Positions 31,729-40,132 of a stretch of DNA of 53,508 nt are shown here, in pieces. Position 1 is the stretch's first letter. Every line of letters begins with the position of its first letter. A program made the position numbers and the translations under genes. The stretch spans positions 1 to 53,508 of IMG/VR virus record IMGVR_UViG_3300046171_000007. The stretch is one strand, 5' to 3'. Under the pieces are notes generated by a model. It saw only the letters and a list, made by a program, of their open reading frames with translations, ran no database searches and was not told the origin of the DNA. Origin of the DNA: a virus.

Positions 31729-34232
31729 TGGCACTGTTTGGTTTAGGAGCATTTGGTCAAGGTCTTGTTACTGGTCTGGCAACGAGTACGGACAAGGCCA
31801 TTCAGGGTGGCTTGGAACGTGTGCGTGAAAACATTGATGAGTTTTCTAGTGCTACATTGAAGCGCGAACAAAAAGCTATTGAAAAAACAGAAAAAGAAGC
31901 AGAGGAAGTTATTGAAGAACTTCGTTCTGCACAAGCTGTTCTTGGTGGTGTAAATGATCCACAGTCTGCAGGTCGCGCTGCGGCGTTGCTTGAGAACATT
32001 GGTGATCTTGATGAATTTAAATCTGTCGTAAGTCAAATAAAAGAACATAGTTTTCAAGACAATATAAGTGAAAATTATGACTTTACAAAATACTTTGACA
32101 CCCAAGTAGATGCTAGCGAAGTAAACCTTGGAGATGCTGCTGTAAATTATGTTATGCGCAGACAACTTCCTACTCGTGCTACACCTATGCCTGAGATGAA
32201 GGGTGGCGGTATTGCGCGTCTCTTTGGGGTTGATGTTGCTGAACGTGCAAGGGCCAAGACTGATGCACAACTTGCAGCACTTGGTCTAGTCCAGCCACAA
32301 GAAAAAGATATTGCACTGCCTAGCATTACATTCAAGTCAGAAGCATTCAAGCTGGATCGTATGGGACCAGAGCAGGAACGCACGTATCTTAGAGATAAGA
32401 TGCTTGACCCTGACACACCACAGGATAAGATTGAGTTCTATCGCACTCGTTATTCTGACTTGTCAAATCGTATGGGACTTGACACACAGATTGAGTCGGC
32501 TACGTTCCAGCTTAATCTTGAGCAAGACCCAGCTAAAAAGAAAAACCTCCTGTTGAATCTTCAAAATCTTAATAGAGAAAAGAAAGAGTTTGATGTTTTG
32601 GCGACGGGCAATAAAATTGATATCCTTAAATTTCAATTGGAAGATGCGATGTCTAAGGGTCAAACAGGTCGTGCTAGACAAATTACGGAAGAATTGTTCC
32701 AAAGCGGTGCTATAAAGGTTACCGACTTTATTGCTGTGCAAGAGGAGAGGCTGCTTGCTGATCTTGCTCAAGGTAAGGATGTTCAGGAAGATATTGACAG
32801 CTTAAAAAATCTAAAGGAAATAGTTAAAACTACTAAGGAAAACATTGAAGGTCTTCCTGATCCTACACCTGCTGGTATAGCAGCTTCATTTAGTAGCGTT
32901 GATAGGATAGTAAATCGTGACCTTGCAAGTGATCCAAAATTTGCAAAAGCTGGTGTTACTATTGACGCTAACAGCCAGTTAGTTATCCCAGACGATATTA
33001 GTACAAACCTCAAGATTGAACTTTCTAAAGCGCGCATAGATAGGTTTAAAAAGGTTGCAGGATTTATGGAAAATTCCATGCCTAATAATCCTGATGTTAA
33101 ACTTGTCACTAACATGGTAAACGGGGGTTATTCTTTAGAAGACGTTAAGGCACTTGGCGAAGCAGAAGCTGTAGTTTCTCCGCCACCATCTGATACACTT
33201 GGCCCTGAATATGACGATACCGCTGTAACTAAGCAAGTTATGGGCGTGTCTATACCCGAAAATGTTGCACGTCGTACAGACTTGACTGATGATGATAAAG
33301 TCGTTGTGGCAAGTACGCAATCTGAGTATGGTGTAGTTCCTTCTGAAGAAGTTCTAATGAACCTCATGTCGGATATACATGATGCCAACGCTAATGTTCT
33401 TGGTAAATCTGGTATTCAAACTTTGATGACAGATTCAATTAAAACAATTTATGGACCAAAAGTTGCAGAACAATACGCAGCACAAATTGATTCGTATATA
33501 AACTCTTACTCTGGATTTGATGATGCTGCATTAAATGAATATTCTGCTGACTCACTTGAAGGACAAATCGTGTCGGTGATGCGTGATTTAGAAAAGGCCG
33601 ATCCTAATTTTGCGGTAGAACAAGTCGCACCTATTGTCAAAAGACAATACTATGAAGGCGACAGAAGTGTTGACATTCCTGGTATTATGAGTACGGTCAC
33701 AAAACTTGTGACGCGCCACAGGAATAAGCGTCCTACTGAAACAGGATTTATTTCTCCAAAACGTAGAGCAGAGATTGAAAATGTTCGTGAAGCATCAGGT
33801 CAGCCACCTATGGAAGAAACAGGAACCGATAGCCTTTTGTTTGACAGAGATCAAATGAAACGCGGACTTATGTATCCTCTCGAAATGTTTGGTATGCCTG
33901 CTCCAGATGATGCACCGGGTAAACCCGTAAGTCTTTTTGGGGATTCAGCACCTGACGAGGATGCAGGTATTGCGCCAGAAGATGGTGGTACTGCAACGGC
34001 ACGAGGCAGAACAGGTTTAATGGCTAGGGATACAGATACGCAACCTCTGTCGCCACCTACTAGTCCAAAAGCTATGAGCATTATTTCGTTGACAACAAAG
34101 TACGCAGATGGTACTATAAGCAGTGAAGAAGCTAGTGAACTAAGGCGACGTATTGAAATGGACGAATCTGGAAAAATCGCGGAACAAGTTCAAGGAATAA
34201 TGACTGCGATAGCAAAAGGAAAGCAAGATTAA
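31728..34232 (+). CDS. Large internal virion protein B
   Basis: The 834-residue protein is intact. It begins ALFGLGAFGQGLVTGLATSTD, then a long charged helical region, and has Pro/Asp-rich linkers near the C-terminus (SPPPSDTLGPEYDDTAVT). I find no enzymatic motif. Its place between the small acidic virion gene and the 1198-residue protein makes it the second of three probable ejection proteins. Confidence 0.65.
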   Translation: MALFGLGAFGQGLVTGLATSTDKAIQGGLERVRENIDEFSSATLKREQKAIEKTEKEAEEVIEELRSAQAVLGGVNDPQSAGRAAALLENIGDLDEFKSVVSQIKEHSFQDNISENYDFTKYFDTQVDASEVNLGDAAVNYVMRRQLPTRATPMPEMKGGGIARLFGVDVAERARAKTDAQLAALGLVQPQEKDIALPSITFKSEAFKLDRMGPEQERTYLRDKMLDPDTPQDKIEFYRTRYSDLSNRMGLDTQIESATFQLNLEQDPAKKKNLLLNLQNLNREKKEFDVLATGNKIDILKFQLEDAMSKGQTGRARQITEELFQSGAIKVTDFIAVQEERLLADLAQGKDVQEDIDSLKNLKEIVKTTKENIEGLPDPTPAGIAASFSSVDRIVNRDLASDPKFAKAGVTIDANSQLVIPDDISTNLKIELSKARIDRFKKVAGFMENSMPNNPDVKLVTNMVNGGYSLEDVKALGEAEAVVSPPPSDTLGPEYDDTAVTKQVMGVSIPENVARRTDLTDDDKVVVASTQSEYGVVPSEEVLMNLMSDIHDANANVLGKSGIQTLMTDSIKTIYGPKVAEQYAAQIDSYINSYSGFDDAALNEYSADSLEGQIVSVMRDLEKADPNFAVEQVAPIVKRQYYEGDRSVDIPGIMSTVTKLVTRHRNKRPTETGFISPKRRAEIENVREASGQPPMEETGTDSLLFDRDQMKRGLMYPLEMFGMPAPDDAPGKPVSLFGDSAPDEDAGIAPEDGGTATARGRTGLMARDTDTQPLSPPTSPKAMSIISLTTKYADGTISSEEASELRRRIEMDESGKIAEQVQGIMTAIAKGKQD

Positions 34233-34235
34233 GTT

Positions 34236-37200
34236 ATGGCTGGGATTTTAGATAATTCTTTCTTTGCCCAGTATCGAACTGAAAAAGAAGAAGAAACTAC
34301 TTCTGATATTACTATTTCTAAACCTCAGAAATCTTCAGTTTTAGATAATTCTTTTTTCAAACGTTACGGTGGCGTATCAGAGCAAATCAAAGTAGAGTCT
34401 GATATTGCTAACGAAGAAGTTGCATCCACGAAAAGCTATCAATCTGTAAAGAACGATCCGACAATCCGTGAGACAGCTGTGCGGTTTGCTAAAGATCATC
34501 TGGGGTACGATGACATCTCAGAAGATGACGCAATCAGTGAGTTCATTGAACACTTCCGTTCCTTCAATGTCAACGAATTGACATCAGGTATGGATTTCAA
34601 TGTTGTATCCGGCTTGGCAACAGATGCAGACGGACAGACAGACAATGCTCGTAAGGCAAGACAACGCCTTGACGACTACACTAAACTCTATCAAACGTAT
34701 CAGTCCCTGCCCGGTGCCTTTGACGCTGGCGGTGCGCCTGGTGCGTTTTTAGATTATTTGGAGGGTATTGCAAAAGCCCCGTCAACTTATATCGGTATTG
34801 TTCCGGGCTTGTTTACATTTGGTGCAGGTACAGCCGCTACAAAGGCTGGGGCAACTGCTGCGACACAGGTTGCTAAAGAGGGTGTCAAGCAGGTAATTAA
34901 GCGCAAGCTGACATCTCCTGTATCAGAACTTGCCAAGGCTGCTGCTGCAAATCCTGTTAAGACAACCGTGCTTACAGAAGCTGCGGCAGGTGCCTTACAG
35001 AATACGGCACAACAAAAGACTGAGATGGAGATTGGCGAGAGGCAGGAGTTCAATAAACAAGAACTTGCCCTGATGACTGCCATCAGTGGCGCACCTGCTG
35101 CCCTAATCCCCGGACTCTTGAAAAGTGTATCCAGTAAAACTATCAACAAGAGTGCTGAAAGCATTTTGACGGATGCTGAAAAAGCTATTGCCAAGAAGAA
35201 TGAAGAGGCAATTGAGGCAGCTGAAAAAACATTCTCTGCTGACATTGAACTGGCACGGGATATTGACCTGTCGTTCCGTCTTCCAGCAGAACAAGGCACT
35301 GAACGAGTATCCTCTAAAATAAAACTTGATCCAGAGGGTGTAGCACGTGGTAACTTAAGTGCCAAAGAGATTGGTGAAAACCTTGGCATTGCCGACGAGT
35401 TTATGATTACCATTGACCCAAGCCGTGACAAGCGTCTTATAGCTGCTGGTATGGAAGTAATCAAGGCTGGTAAAGTAAAGTATGATCCGACCACTGAACG
35501 ATTTAGTGATGCACTTGGCAGGGCTTTGACAGAGGTAGACTTTGAAGAAGAGGGGCTGAAGTCGTTCAAAGACACACTGAAGAAGTATAATCTGTCATCT
35601 GATGACATGGTGAATGTTTTGGTAGGTGACTTGCAAAAGGCTGCAGCTAGTGAGGCTGGCGCACTTCTTGGACGTAGGAGTGCAGCAAAGAGACTGCTTC
35701 GTCGTATCACTGATGTAGGTTCTACAGAAATCTTTGGTTTGACTGAAGAAACTACAGCGTCCCTGAAGAAGCTGGACGATGCGCTGTCTAGCGGTGATGC
35801 ACGTAAAGTTCTACAGGCAACTGGCGAAGTCAAAGAAGGTATTACTATTCGTGGTATTGACCAGCTTCGTCTGTCGATGATGACTTCTCAGACGGCTACA
35901 ACTTTCCGTAACTTGATATCGGGCTACACACGTGTCGGCTTTGATACAGTAACTAAAGTATTTGACCGTTCTATTGCTAGTGGCCTTGGTGTTGTGGGTA
36001 AAGGCAAGGGCAAGGTGAAGCTATTTGAAGCAACGCCTAACGCAGACCTTGCAGCAGTTCTTGTCGGCATGACTAATCACACACGTTCTCGTGCCTTGCG
36101 TGAACTGTTGGCACAGGCATATCCACGTAGATACCAGCAGATGTTCCGTCAGTTGACAGACATTGCTGACGCATCGGGTGAACTCAAGGGTGCAAAGACA
36201 TCAAAGATGCAGCACATGGCACGGGAGTTGAATGCACTCAATACCTTGCAAGACAACATGTTCAAGCAAGCGTCCTTTTATGGCGAACTTGCCCGTGAAC
36301 TAAACGAAGCTGCTGCACGTGTGAAGGCAATCAACCCAGCACAGGATGTATCACAGTTTAATCTGGAACGTATCATGCGTTCTGGCAACTTTGCTGAACT
36401 GGTTGAGCAGCAGATCAAAGTCGGTGATACTGTAGTATTTGACGGCAAGGAAGCTGTAGACAGGGCTATTGACAAGTCTCTGTATTTCACGTTCCAGAGA
36501 AGCCCAAGCAATGCTACGGCAAAGGCTATGGTAAATGCTGCACACTCTCTTCCGTTTATTACGACATCCTTTGTACCGTTCCCTCGCTTTGTTGCAAATG
36601 CTCTGCGCTTTACCTATGAATACTCACCAGCTTATCTGGCATCTGGTATCAAGCAAGCACTCGCCAAGGATACTAATAACTACGAAGAACTGGCAAAGGG
36701 TCTGACAGGTAGTGCATTTCTTGCAGGGGCTATGGCATTTCGTAACAGTGAGTATGCTGGCGAAAGCTGGTACGAAGGTAAGACAATGGATGGCAAGACG
36801 TATGATCTTCGTCCATTCTTTCCTGCTGCACCATACCTATTCTTTGCTGACTTGATTACTCGTGGCCTCAAGGGTGAACCGCTGACTGGTGACAGGAGTA
36901 TCACTACTGAGGCAATTCAGGCACTATCTGGTACACAATTCCGTGCTGGCTTTGGTGTGTATGCACTTGACCAAGCATTCAAAGACATCACAGAAGCACA
37001 AGATATGGAAAAGGCTGCAGAGATTGCGGCTAACTTTACCGGCAATATCATCAACACATTCACTATTCCGTTTACATCTTTCCAAGATACGTACAACACC
37101 TTTATCGCAGAGGATGAGGCACGTATTGTGCGCGATGTGGACATGCAGATTAAGGATACTAAGGACTTCCTTACACTGATTGCACGTCGTTCTCTTGCAC

Positions 37201-37832
37201 GTATTCCACAGAACTATAAGATTGAAGAGTATTTGTCTGAACAGCTAGGTATTAAGCAAGCTGAATACTACGAGTCTGGAACTCGTGCAGAAAAGTTGCG
37301 CAGGATTGCCCCTATCAGCCGACAAACTATGGGTATCTTACTCCAAGAACGTAAGAACTTTTTTGAAGAAGAGATTGCTCGACTCAAGATTCCTCGCAGT
37401 GTAATCAATGCGCGTACTGGTGTGCCAGAAGCTGACATGATGCTTGACGCATCCTATGGTGAATACATTACCAACTACGTTGTGCCTCGTATGCAAACAG
37501 ACGTTTACAAAAATCTTGATAATGGTAAACAAGAAATCTTTATTCGTGAATTGATATCAAATTACAAAACGGATATCAAAGAAGCAGTAGAAGAGAATGC
37601 TAAAGAAACAGCACACGCACGATTTGGATTCAATCCCTTTGAGTTGGTTGAGTTTAACAAGTTTAGACCTAGCGAATACACAGAGATGGCAATCCAGCTG
37701 TATGAAGAACGCTTTGGAACTGAAGCACCAAAAGATTATGACTTGCTTCTAAAGATTGCAAAGAAACTAAAAGCACGAAGAAAGTATTCTAGATTCATAG
37801 GGTCAGAAGACTTCTTCGCAACTGACCAATAA
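34236..37832 (+). CDS. Large internal virion protein C
   Basis: The longest frame, 1198 residues, intact. The N-terminus repeats a short motif, LDNSFFAQY and LDNSFFKRYGG. Residues around 185-215 are hydrophobic (STYIGIVPGLFTFGAGTAA). The rest is helical with mixed charge and resembles the large ejected transglycosylase-like proteins of podoviruses in size and place, although I see no catalytic Glu motif. It ends three bases before the arm terminator. Confidence 0.7.
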   Translation: MAGILDNSFFAQYRTEKEEETTSDITISKPQKSSVLDNSFFKRYGGVSEQIKVESDIANEEVASTKSYQSVKNDPTIRETAVRFAKDHLGYDDISEDDAISEFIEHFRSFNVNELTSGMDFNVVSGLATDADGQTDNARKARQRLDDYTKLYQTYQSLPGAFDAGGAPGAFLDYLEGIAKAPSTYIGIVPGLFTFGAGTAATKAGATAATQVAKEGVKQVIKRKLTSPVSELAKAAAANPVKTTVLTEAAAGALQNTAQQKTEMEIGERQEFNKQELALMTAISGAPAALIPGLLKSVSSKTINKSAESILTDAEKAIAKKNEEAIEAAEKTFSADIELARDIDLSFRLPAEQGTERVSSKIKLDPEGVARGNLSAKEIGENLGIADEFMITIDPSRDKRLIAAGMEVIKAGKVKYDPTTERFSDALGRALTEVDFEEEGLKSFKDTLKKYNLSSDDMVNVLVGDLQKAAASEAGALLGRRSAAKRLLRRITDVGSTEIFGLTEETTASLKKLDDALSSGDARKVLQATGEVKEGITIRGIDQLRLSMMTSQTATTFRNLISGYTRVGFDTVTKVFDRSIASGLGVVGKGKGKVKLFEATPNADLAAVLVGMTNHTRSRALRELLAQAYPRRYQQMFRQLTDIADASGELKGAKTSKMQHMARELNALNTLQDNMFKQASFYGELARELNEAAARVKAINPAQDVSQFNLERIMRSGNFAELVEQQIKVGDTVVFDGKEAVDRAIDKSLYFTFQRSPSNATAKAMVNAAHSLPFITTSFVPFPRFVANALRFTYEYSPAYLASGIKQALAKDTNNYEELAKGLTGSAFLAGAMAFRNSEYAGESWYEGKTMDGKTYDLRPFFPAAPYLFFADLITRGLKGEPLTGDRSITTEAIQALSGTQFRAGFGVYALDQAFKDITEAQDMEKAAEIAANFTGNIINTFTIPFTSFQDTYNTFIAEDEARIVRDVDMQIKDTKDFLTLIARRSLARIPQNYKIEEYLSEQLGIKQAEYYESGTRAEKLRRIAPISRQTMGILLQERKNFFEEEIARLKIPRSVINARTGVPEADMMLDASYGEYITNYVVPRMQTDVYKNLDNGKQEIFIRELISNYKTDIKEAVEENAKETAHARFGFNPFELVEFNKFRPSEYTEMAIQLYEERFGTEAPKDYDLLLKIAKKLKARRKYSRFIGSEDFFATDQ

Positions 37833-37835
37833 AAA

Positions 37836-37862
37836 GGGGGCCGCAAAGCCCCCTCTCTTTTT
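37836..37862. terminator. Bidirectional terminator between the converging arms
   Basis: GGGGGC-CGCAAA-GCCCCC, a 6-bp GC stem, is followed by TCTCTTTTTAT on the plus strand and, read leftward, by CCCTTTTT-type T-rich flanks (AAAAA at 37831-37835). It lies directly after the 1198-residue gene and next to the last stop of the leftward arm, so it would stop both transcripts. Confidence 0.9.
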
Positions 37863-37965
37863 ATCTAAGACAGTCGCATACTGTGTGTATCAATCCTGTT
37901 CCCATTATGTAAGTTATGTATGCAATTATTATACCCACGTATACTCGCATAATCCACTTAGACAT
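37861..37965 (-). CDS. 34-residue membrane peptide
   Basis: The last gene of the leftward arm starts at ATG 37965, overlapping the stop of the gene above, and ends at TAA 37863-37861 in the terminator. One hydrophobic helix (VYVGIIIAYITYIMGTGLI) fills most of it, with a CxC end. The exact overlap supports translation. Function unknown. Confidence 0.6.
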   Translation of the reverse strand: MSKWIMRVYVGIIIAYITYIMGTGLIHTVCDCLR

Positions 37966-38209
37966 ACTCCAAGATTCCCACCGCAAGGATGGCAGCGGAG
38001 ATAGCATTCAGCACGATGATTGACCTGTCGTGCCACATGAATCCTACCCATGCCCACAATCCCATTCCAATGACACCAAGCACCATGTCCATAAGATGTG
38101 AGTAGTCCGCTGCTCGTATCACGATTGCCGACAGGATGAAGAAGCTGGCAGTCCACTTGACGTACCACGTGACATCCTTATATGGCGTTACCTTATTGAC
38201 TGTCTTCAC
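37958..38209 (-). CDS. Small membrane protein, three hydrophobic helices
   Basis: The 83-residue protein has three hydrophobic segments at about 18-33, 42-58 and 63-80, with a WHDRS turn between the last two. It follows the Na/Pi cotransporter-like gene by one base and is coupled to the 34-residue peptide. A membrane-associated accessory role is likely; no family is named. Confidence 0.65.
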   Translation of the reverse strand: MKTVNKVTPYKDVTWYVKWTASFFILSAIVIRAADYSHLMDMVLGVIGMGLWAWVGFMWHDRSIIVLNAISAAILAVGILEYV

Positions 38210-38210
38210 G

Positions 38211-38684
38211 TCAGAACCTGCCTAGCCATCGTGCTATGTGCGATACAAACGGTAACAAAGTAGCTGCCATAAACAAGTTCACACCTGTGTGCGCCATTGC
38301 AATACGCAACGTATCTCCTTTAGGCATACCGTCTGACACAAACAAACCTGCCAGCCAGATTGTTCCTGTTGTGCCTATGTTTGCTCCTAACACTGCGGCA
38401 ATGGCTGCGGGTAAAGGCAAGGCACCAGAGGCAACCAGTGCAATGATGGCTGTAGTAGACAGGCTGGACGACTGCCACAGCAGTGTCATTATGATGCCAC
38501 CTGCAAACATATACAAGGGGTTGCCCAAGAACCATGAAAGATGTTCTATGTTGCCCATAGATTTCATGCCACCAGAGAATGTCTTTAAGCCTATGTAGAA
38601 TATAACTAAGCCTACTATGGCTGTTATCACAGGGTTTCCTAAGTCCATCTTACTGACTCTCTTCCATAGTTTCTTTCCCTCCAT
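38211..38684 (-). CDS. Half-size Na+/phosphate cotransporter-like protein
   Basis: The product (157 residues from ATG 38684, overlapping the MazG stop as TGATG) carries one set of the signature motifs of the Na/Pi cotransporter family: QSSSLSTTAIIALVASG with QSSS at about 72 and GANIGTT at about 101 when counted from the upstream GTG. Bacterial and animal members have two such repeats; here there is only one, with about four hydrophobic helices. It might dimerise to move phosphate, an auxiliary metabolic role in phosphate-poor seawater. That is inference. Confidence 0.75.
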   Translation of the reverse strand: MEGKKLWKRVSKMDLGNPVITAIVGLVIFYIGLKTFSGGMKSMGNIEHLSWFLGNPLYMFAGGIIMTLLWQSSSLSTTAIIALVASGALPLPAAIAAVLGANIGTTGTIWLAGLFVSDGMPKGDTLRIAMAHTGVNLFMAATLLPFVSHIARWLGRF

Positions 38685-39067
38685 CACCTGTTATCGCCTG
38701 ACCCACTGATTTTCCCGCGCTTGTGTCTGTCTGCGAGTTTTTCAAGATTCTTCTCCATGATATGTCCAAGGTTCATGTCTAGTTCTTCGGCCAGCACAGC
38801 GCAGTACCACAGAACGTCACCAATCTCGTAGCCAATCTCAATCTTCTTAGCTGCGTATTCATCTGGTGGCGCACCGTCACGAATGAACTTCTTAACCTTG
38901 TTAGCAATCTCACCTGCCTCACCTGTCAGGCCAAGAGTCAGATACTCCATAGCCTGATGCTTGGGGAAGATTGCTGTCTCACACGCTTTCTCTTGATACA
39001 GAGATGCCGTAATACTACTCAATTGTTTCTCCTTCATCCACTGTTTAGCCTCTAGTTCCAAGTCCAT
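38684..39067 (-). CDS. mazG: MazG-like nucleotide pyrophosphohydrolase
   Basis: The 127-residue protein has the all-alpha MazG pattern: GLTGEAGEIANKVKKFIRDG supplies the first Glu pair and YEIGDVLWY the later Glu and Asp that bind magnesium. MazG-like enzymes hydrolyse NTPs or (p)ppGpp-related nucleotides and are common in marine phages. GGAG precedes the ATG. It is coupled to the cotransporter gene below. Confidence 0.8.
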   Translation of the reverse strand: MDLELEAKQWMKEKQLSSITASLYQEKACETAIFPKHQAMEYLTLGLTGEAGEIANKVKKFIRDGAPPDEYAAKKIEIGYEIGDVLWYCAVLAEELDMNLGHIMEKNLEKLADRHKRGKISGSGDNR

Positions 39068-39296
39068 TTAGTTTCTCCAGGTTCTCGAAGTATGCAGTAT
39101 TCCAGCCACGCTGCCATTCACGATACTGCATCGTGTTCTCGTCCATGTTAGGCCGGTTTTCTACGTAAACCTTCTTAGACCTGACTTTGTTAGGGTTAAC
39201 ACTCCTAAAACTGCCACCTTTTTTGAATGCCTCATACCCCCACTCAAACTGAATGCGGAGTGGGGCGTCGTATTTTTTAAGACCATTACGCCTCAT
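39045..39296 (-). CDS. Small protein resembling ribosome modulation factor
   Basis: From ATG 39296 the product has 83 residues; an ATG at 39308 is also possible. The pattern FEWGYEAFKKGG ... QYREWQRGWNTAYFENL resembles the RGYQAG ... WLGGWREA arrangement of bacterial ribosome modulation factor, with a basic middle. If real, it might bind host ribosomes. The similarity is by eye. The start overlaps the preceding stop. Confidence 0.55.
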   Translation of the reverse strand: MRRNGLKKYDAPLRIQFEWGYEAFKKGGSFRSVNPNKVRSKKVYVENRPNMDENTMQYREWQRGWNTAYFENLEKLNGLGTRG

Positions 39297-39516
39297 CAGA
39301 TTCTTCATCCTCTGCCTGTTGTTGAGTAGAACTAACGAGTGCATTCGTGAAAGCATCTTGCGCACCACGAAGCTGGTCAATGCCAAACTGTGCCTGTGCA
39401 ATCTTGCTACTCAGATCACGAAGCTGACTCACCAGATACTTCTGCTGGTCAGTCATTGCCCCAACGTCGTACTCGTCACCATTAATGTTGATAATATCTT
39501 TTTGCTGTTCAGTCAT
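39286..39516 (-). CDS. DUF6447-like protein
   Basis: The 76-residue protein starts at ATG 39516 with a perfect AAAGGAG site. The beginning (INGDEYDVGAMTDQQKYLVSQL) has the short beta hairpin and helix of DUF6447 as I know it, followed by a helical segment and an acidic tail. The family is small, widespread in marine phages, and of unknown function. Confidence 0.65.
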   Translation of the reverse strand: MTEQQKDIININGDEYDVGAMTDQQKYLVSQLRDLSSKIAQAQFGIDQLRGAQDAFTNALVSSTQQQAEDEESDEA

Positions 39517-39517
39517 T

Positions 39518-39628
39518 TTATTTCTCCTTTGTTTGCTGTTCCATCCACTTGCGAAGGCTGCGCACTTCGTACCATGACCCGAAGGCCATAACCCAAACTG
39601 CAAATAGCACCAGTAGTTCACCTGTCAT
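39518..39628 (-). CDS. 36-residue single-TM protein
   Basis: From ATG 39628, with AAGGGG about six bases upstream, the product begins MTGELLVLFAVWVMAFGSW, one hydrophobic helix, then a charged tail. It overlaps nothing on its far side except one base of spacing to the DUF6447-like gene. The longer frame to 39766 is a shadow of the upstream gene. Function unknown. Confidence 0.55.
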   Translation of the reverse strand: MTGELLVLFAVWVMAFGSWYEVRSLRKWMEQQTKEK

Positions 39629-39629
39629 T

Positions 39630-39836
39630 TTAATCCCCTTCAGGCCAGTTGTTGAGGATTGCGAGTCGGTCTTCGTGGACAGCCATCTTGTCCATCTCTC
39701 CCTGAATGGCTTCCATGATATCGGAATGCTCACCGATACCTGCAGGGTTCTTGAAGTATGCCTCAATATTCATCATGTGTAAATGAACATTTGCTTGAGC
39801 ATGGTTTTTCAAGACACTAATCATCTTTTCCTTCAT
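39630..39836 (-). CDS. Small conserved-looking helical protein
   Basis: The 68-residue acidic protein is helical, with KNHAQANVHLHMMNIEAYFKNP and EHSDIMEAIQGEMDKMAVHEDRLAIL. I believe similar sequences recur in cyanophages and other marine phages, but I cannot name the family. It is coupled by overlap to the gene upstream. Confidence 0.6.
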   Translation of the reverse strand: MKEKMISVLKNHAQANVHLHMMNIEAYFKNPAGIGEHSDIMEAIQGEMDKMAVHEDRLAILNNWPEGD

Positions 39837-40005
39837 TTGTTACTCCTTCCATATAGCTGTATTCATCGTTGTGTTTATCAACTGCTTTCTCAATCAGAGA
39901 TAATAGACCTTCATTGATAAGTGCTTGTTTGGCTTCATCGTCACACTCAAACACTACGGTAGCGGAACCGTCTTCATGCTCTTCTACCTTTTCAACCTTA
40001 ATCAT
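39817..40005 (-). CDS. Small acidic protein
   Basis: From ATG 40005 (or GTG 40014) the product is about 62 residues, acidic, with a beta hairpin (VEEHEDGSATVVFECDDEA) and a helix ending in an Asp/Glu-rich tail. It overlaps the short ORF upstream and the gene downstream. No family is recognised. Confidence 0.6.
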   Translation of the reverse strand: MIKVEKVEEHEDGSATVVFECDDEAKQALINEGLLSLIEKAVDKHNDEYSYMEGVTNEGKDD

Positions 40006-40132
40006 TCCTATCACTTTCTTTTTCCTTTTCTTTCTGTTTCATCCACTCTTCATATTGAGGGTGGTGTCGAGGTGGGTTGTATTGCACCCACCCCACACCT
40101 TGTTTCCAGACTTTACCACTATGCTGCGGCAA
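39998..40132 (-). CDS. 44-residue Trp/His-rich protein
   Basis: This short frame starts at TTG 40132, inside the last bases of nrdJ, and ends at TAA 40000-39998 inside the next gene. The sequence (GKVWKQGVGWVQYNPPRHHP, then YEEWMKQKEKEKE) looks like a real protein with a compact aromatic start and a charged tail. It fills a gap of about 100 bases that is otherwise unexplained. The start codon is the weak point. Confidence 0.45.
   Translation of the reverse strand: MPQHSGKVWKQGVGWVQYNPPRHHPQYEEWMKQKEKEKESDRND

Noticed and set aside
34787-35833. 348-codon minus-strand frame inside the 1198-residue gene
   Set aside because: Shadow of an intact plus-strand gene; Ser/Ala-rich with no domain and no start context.
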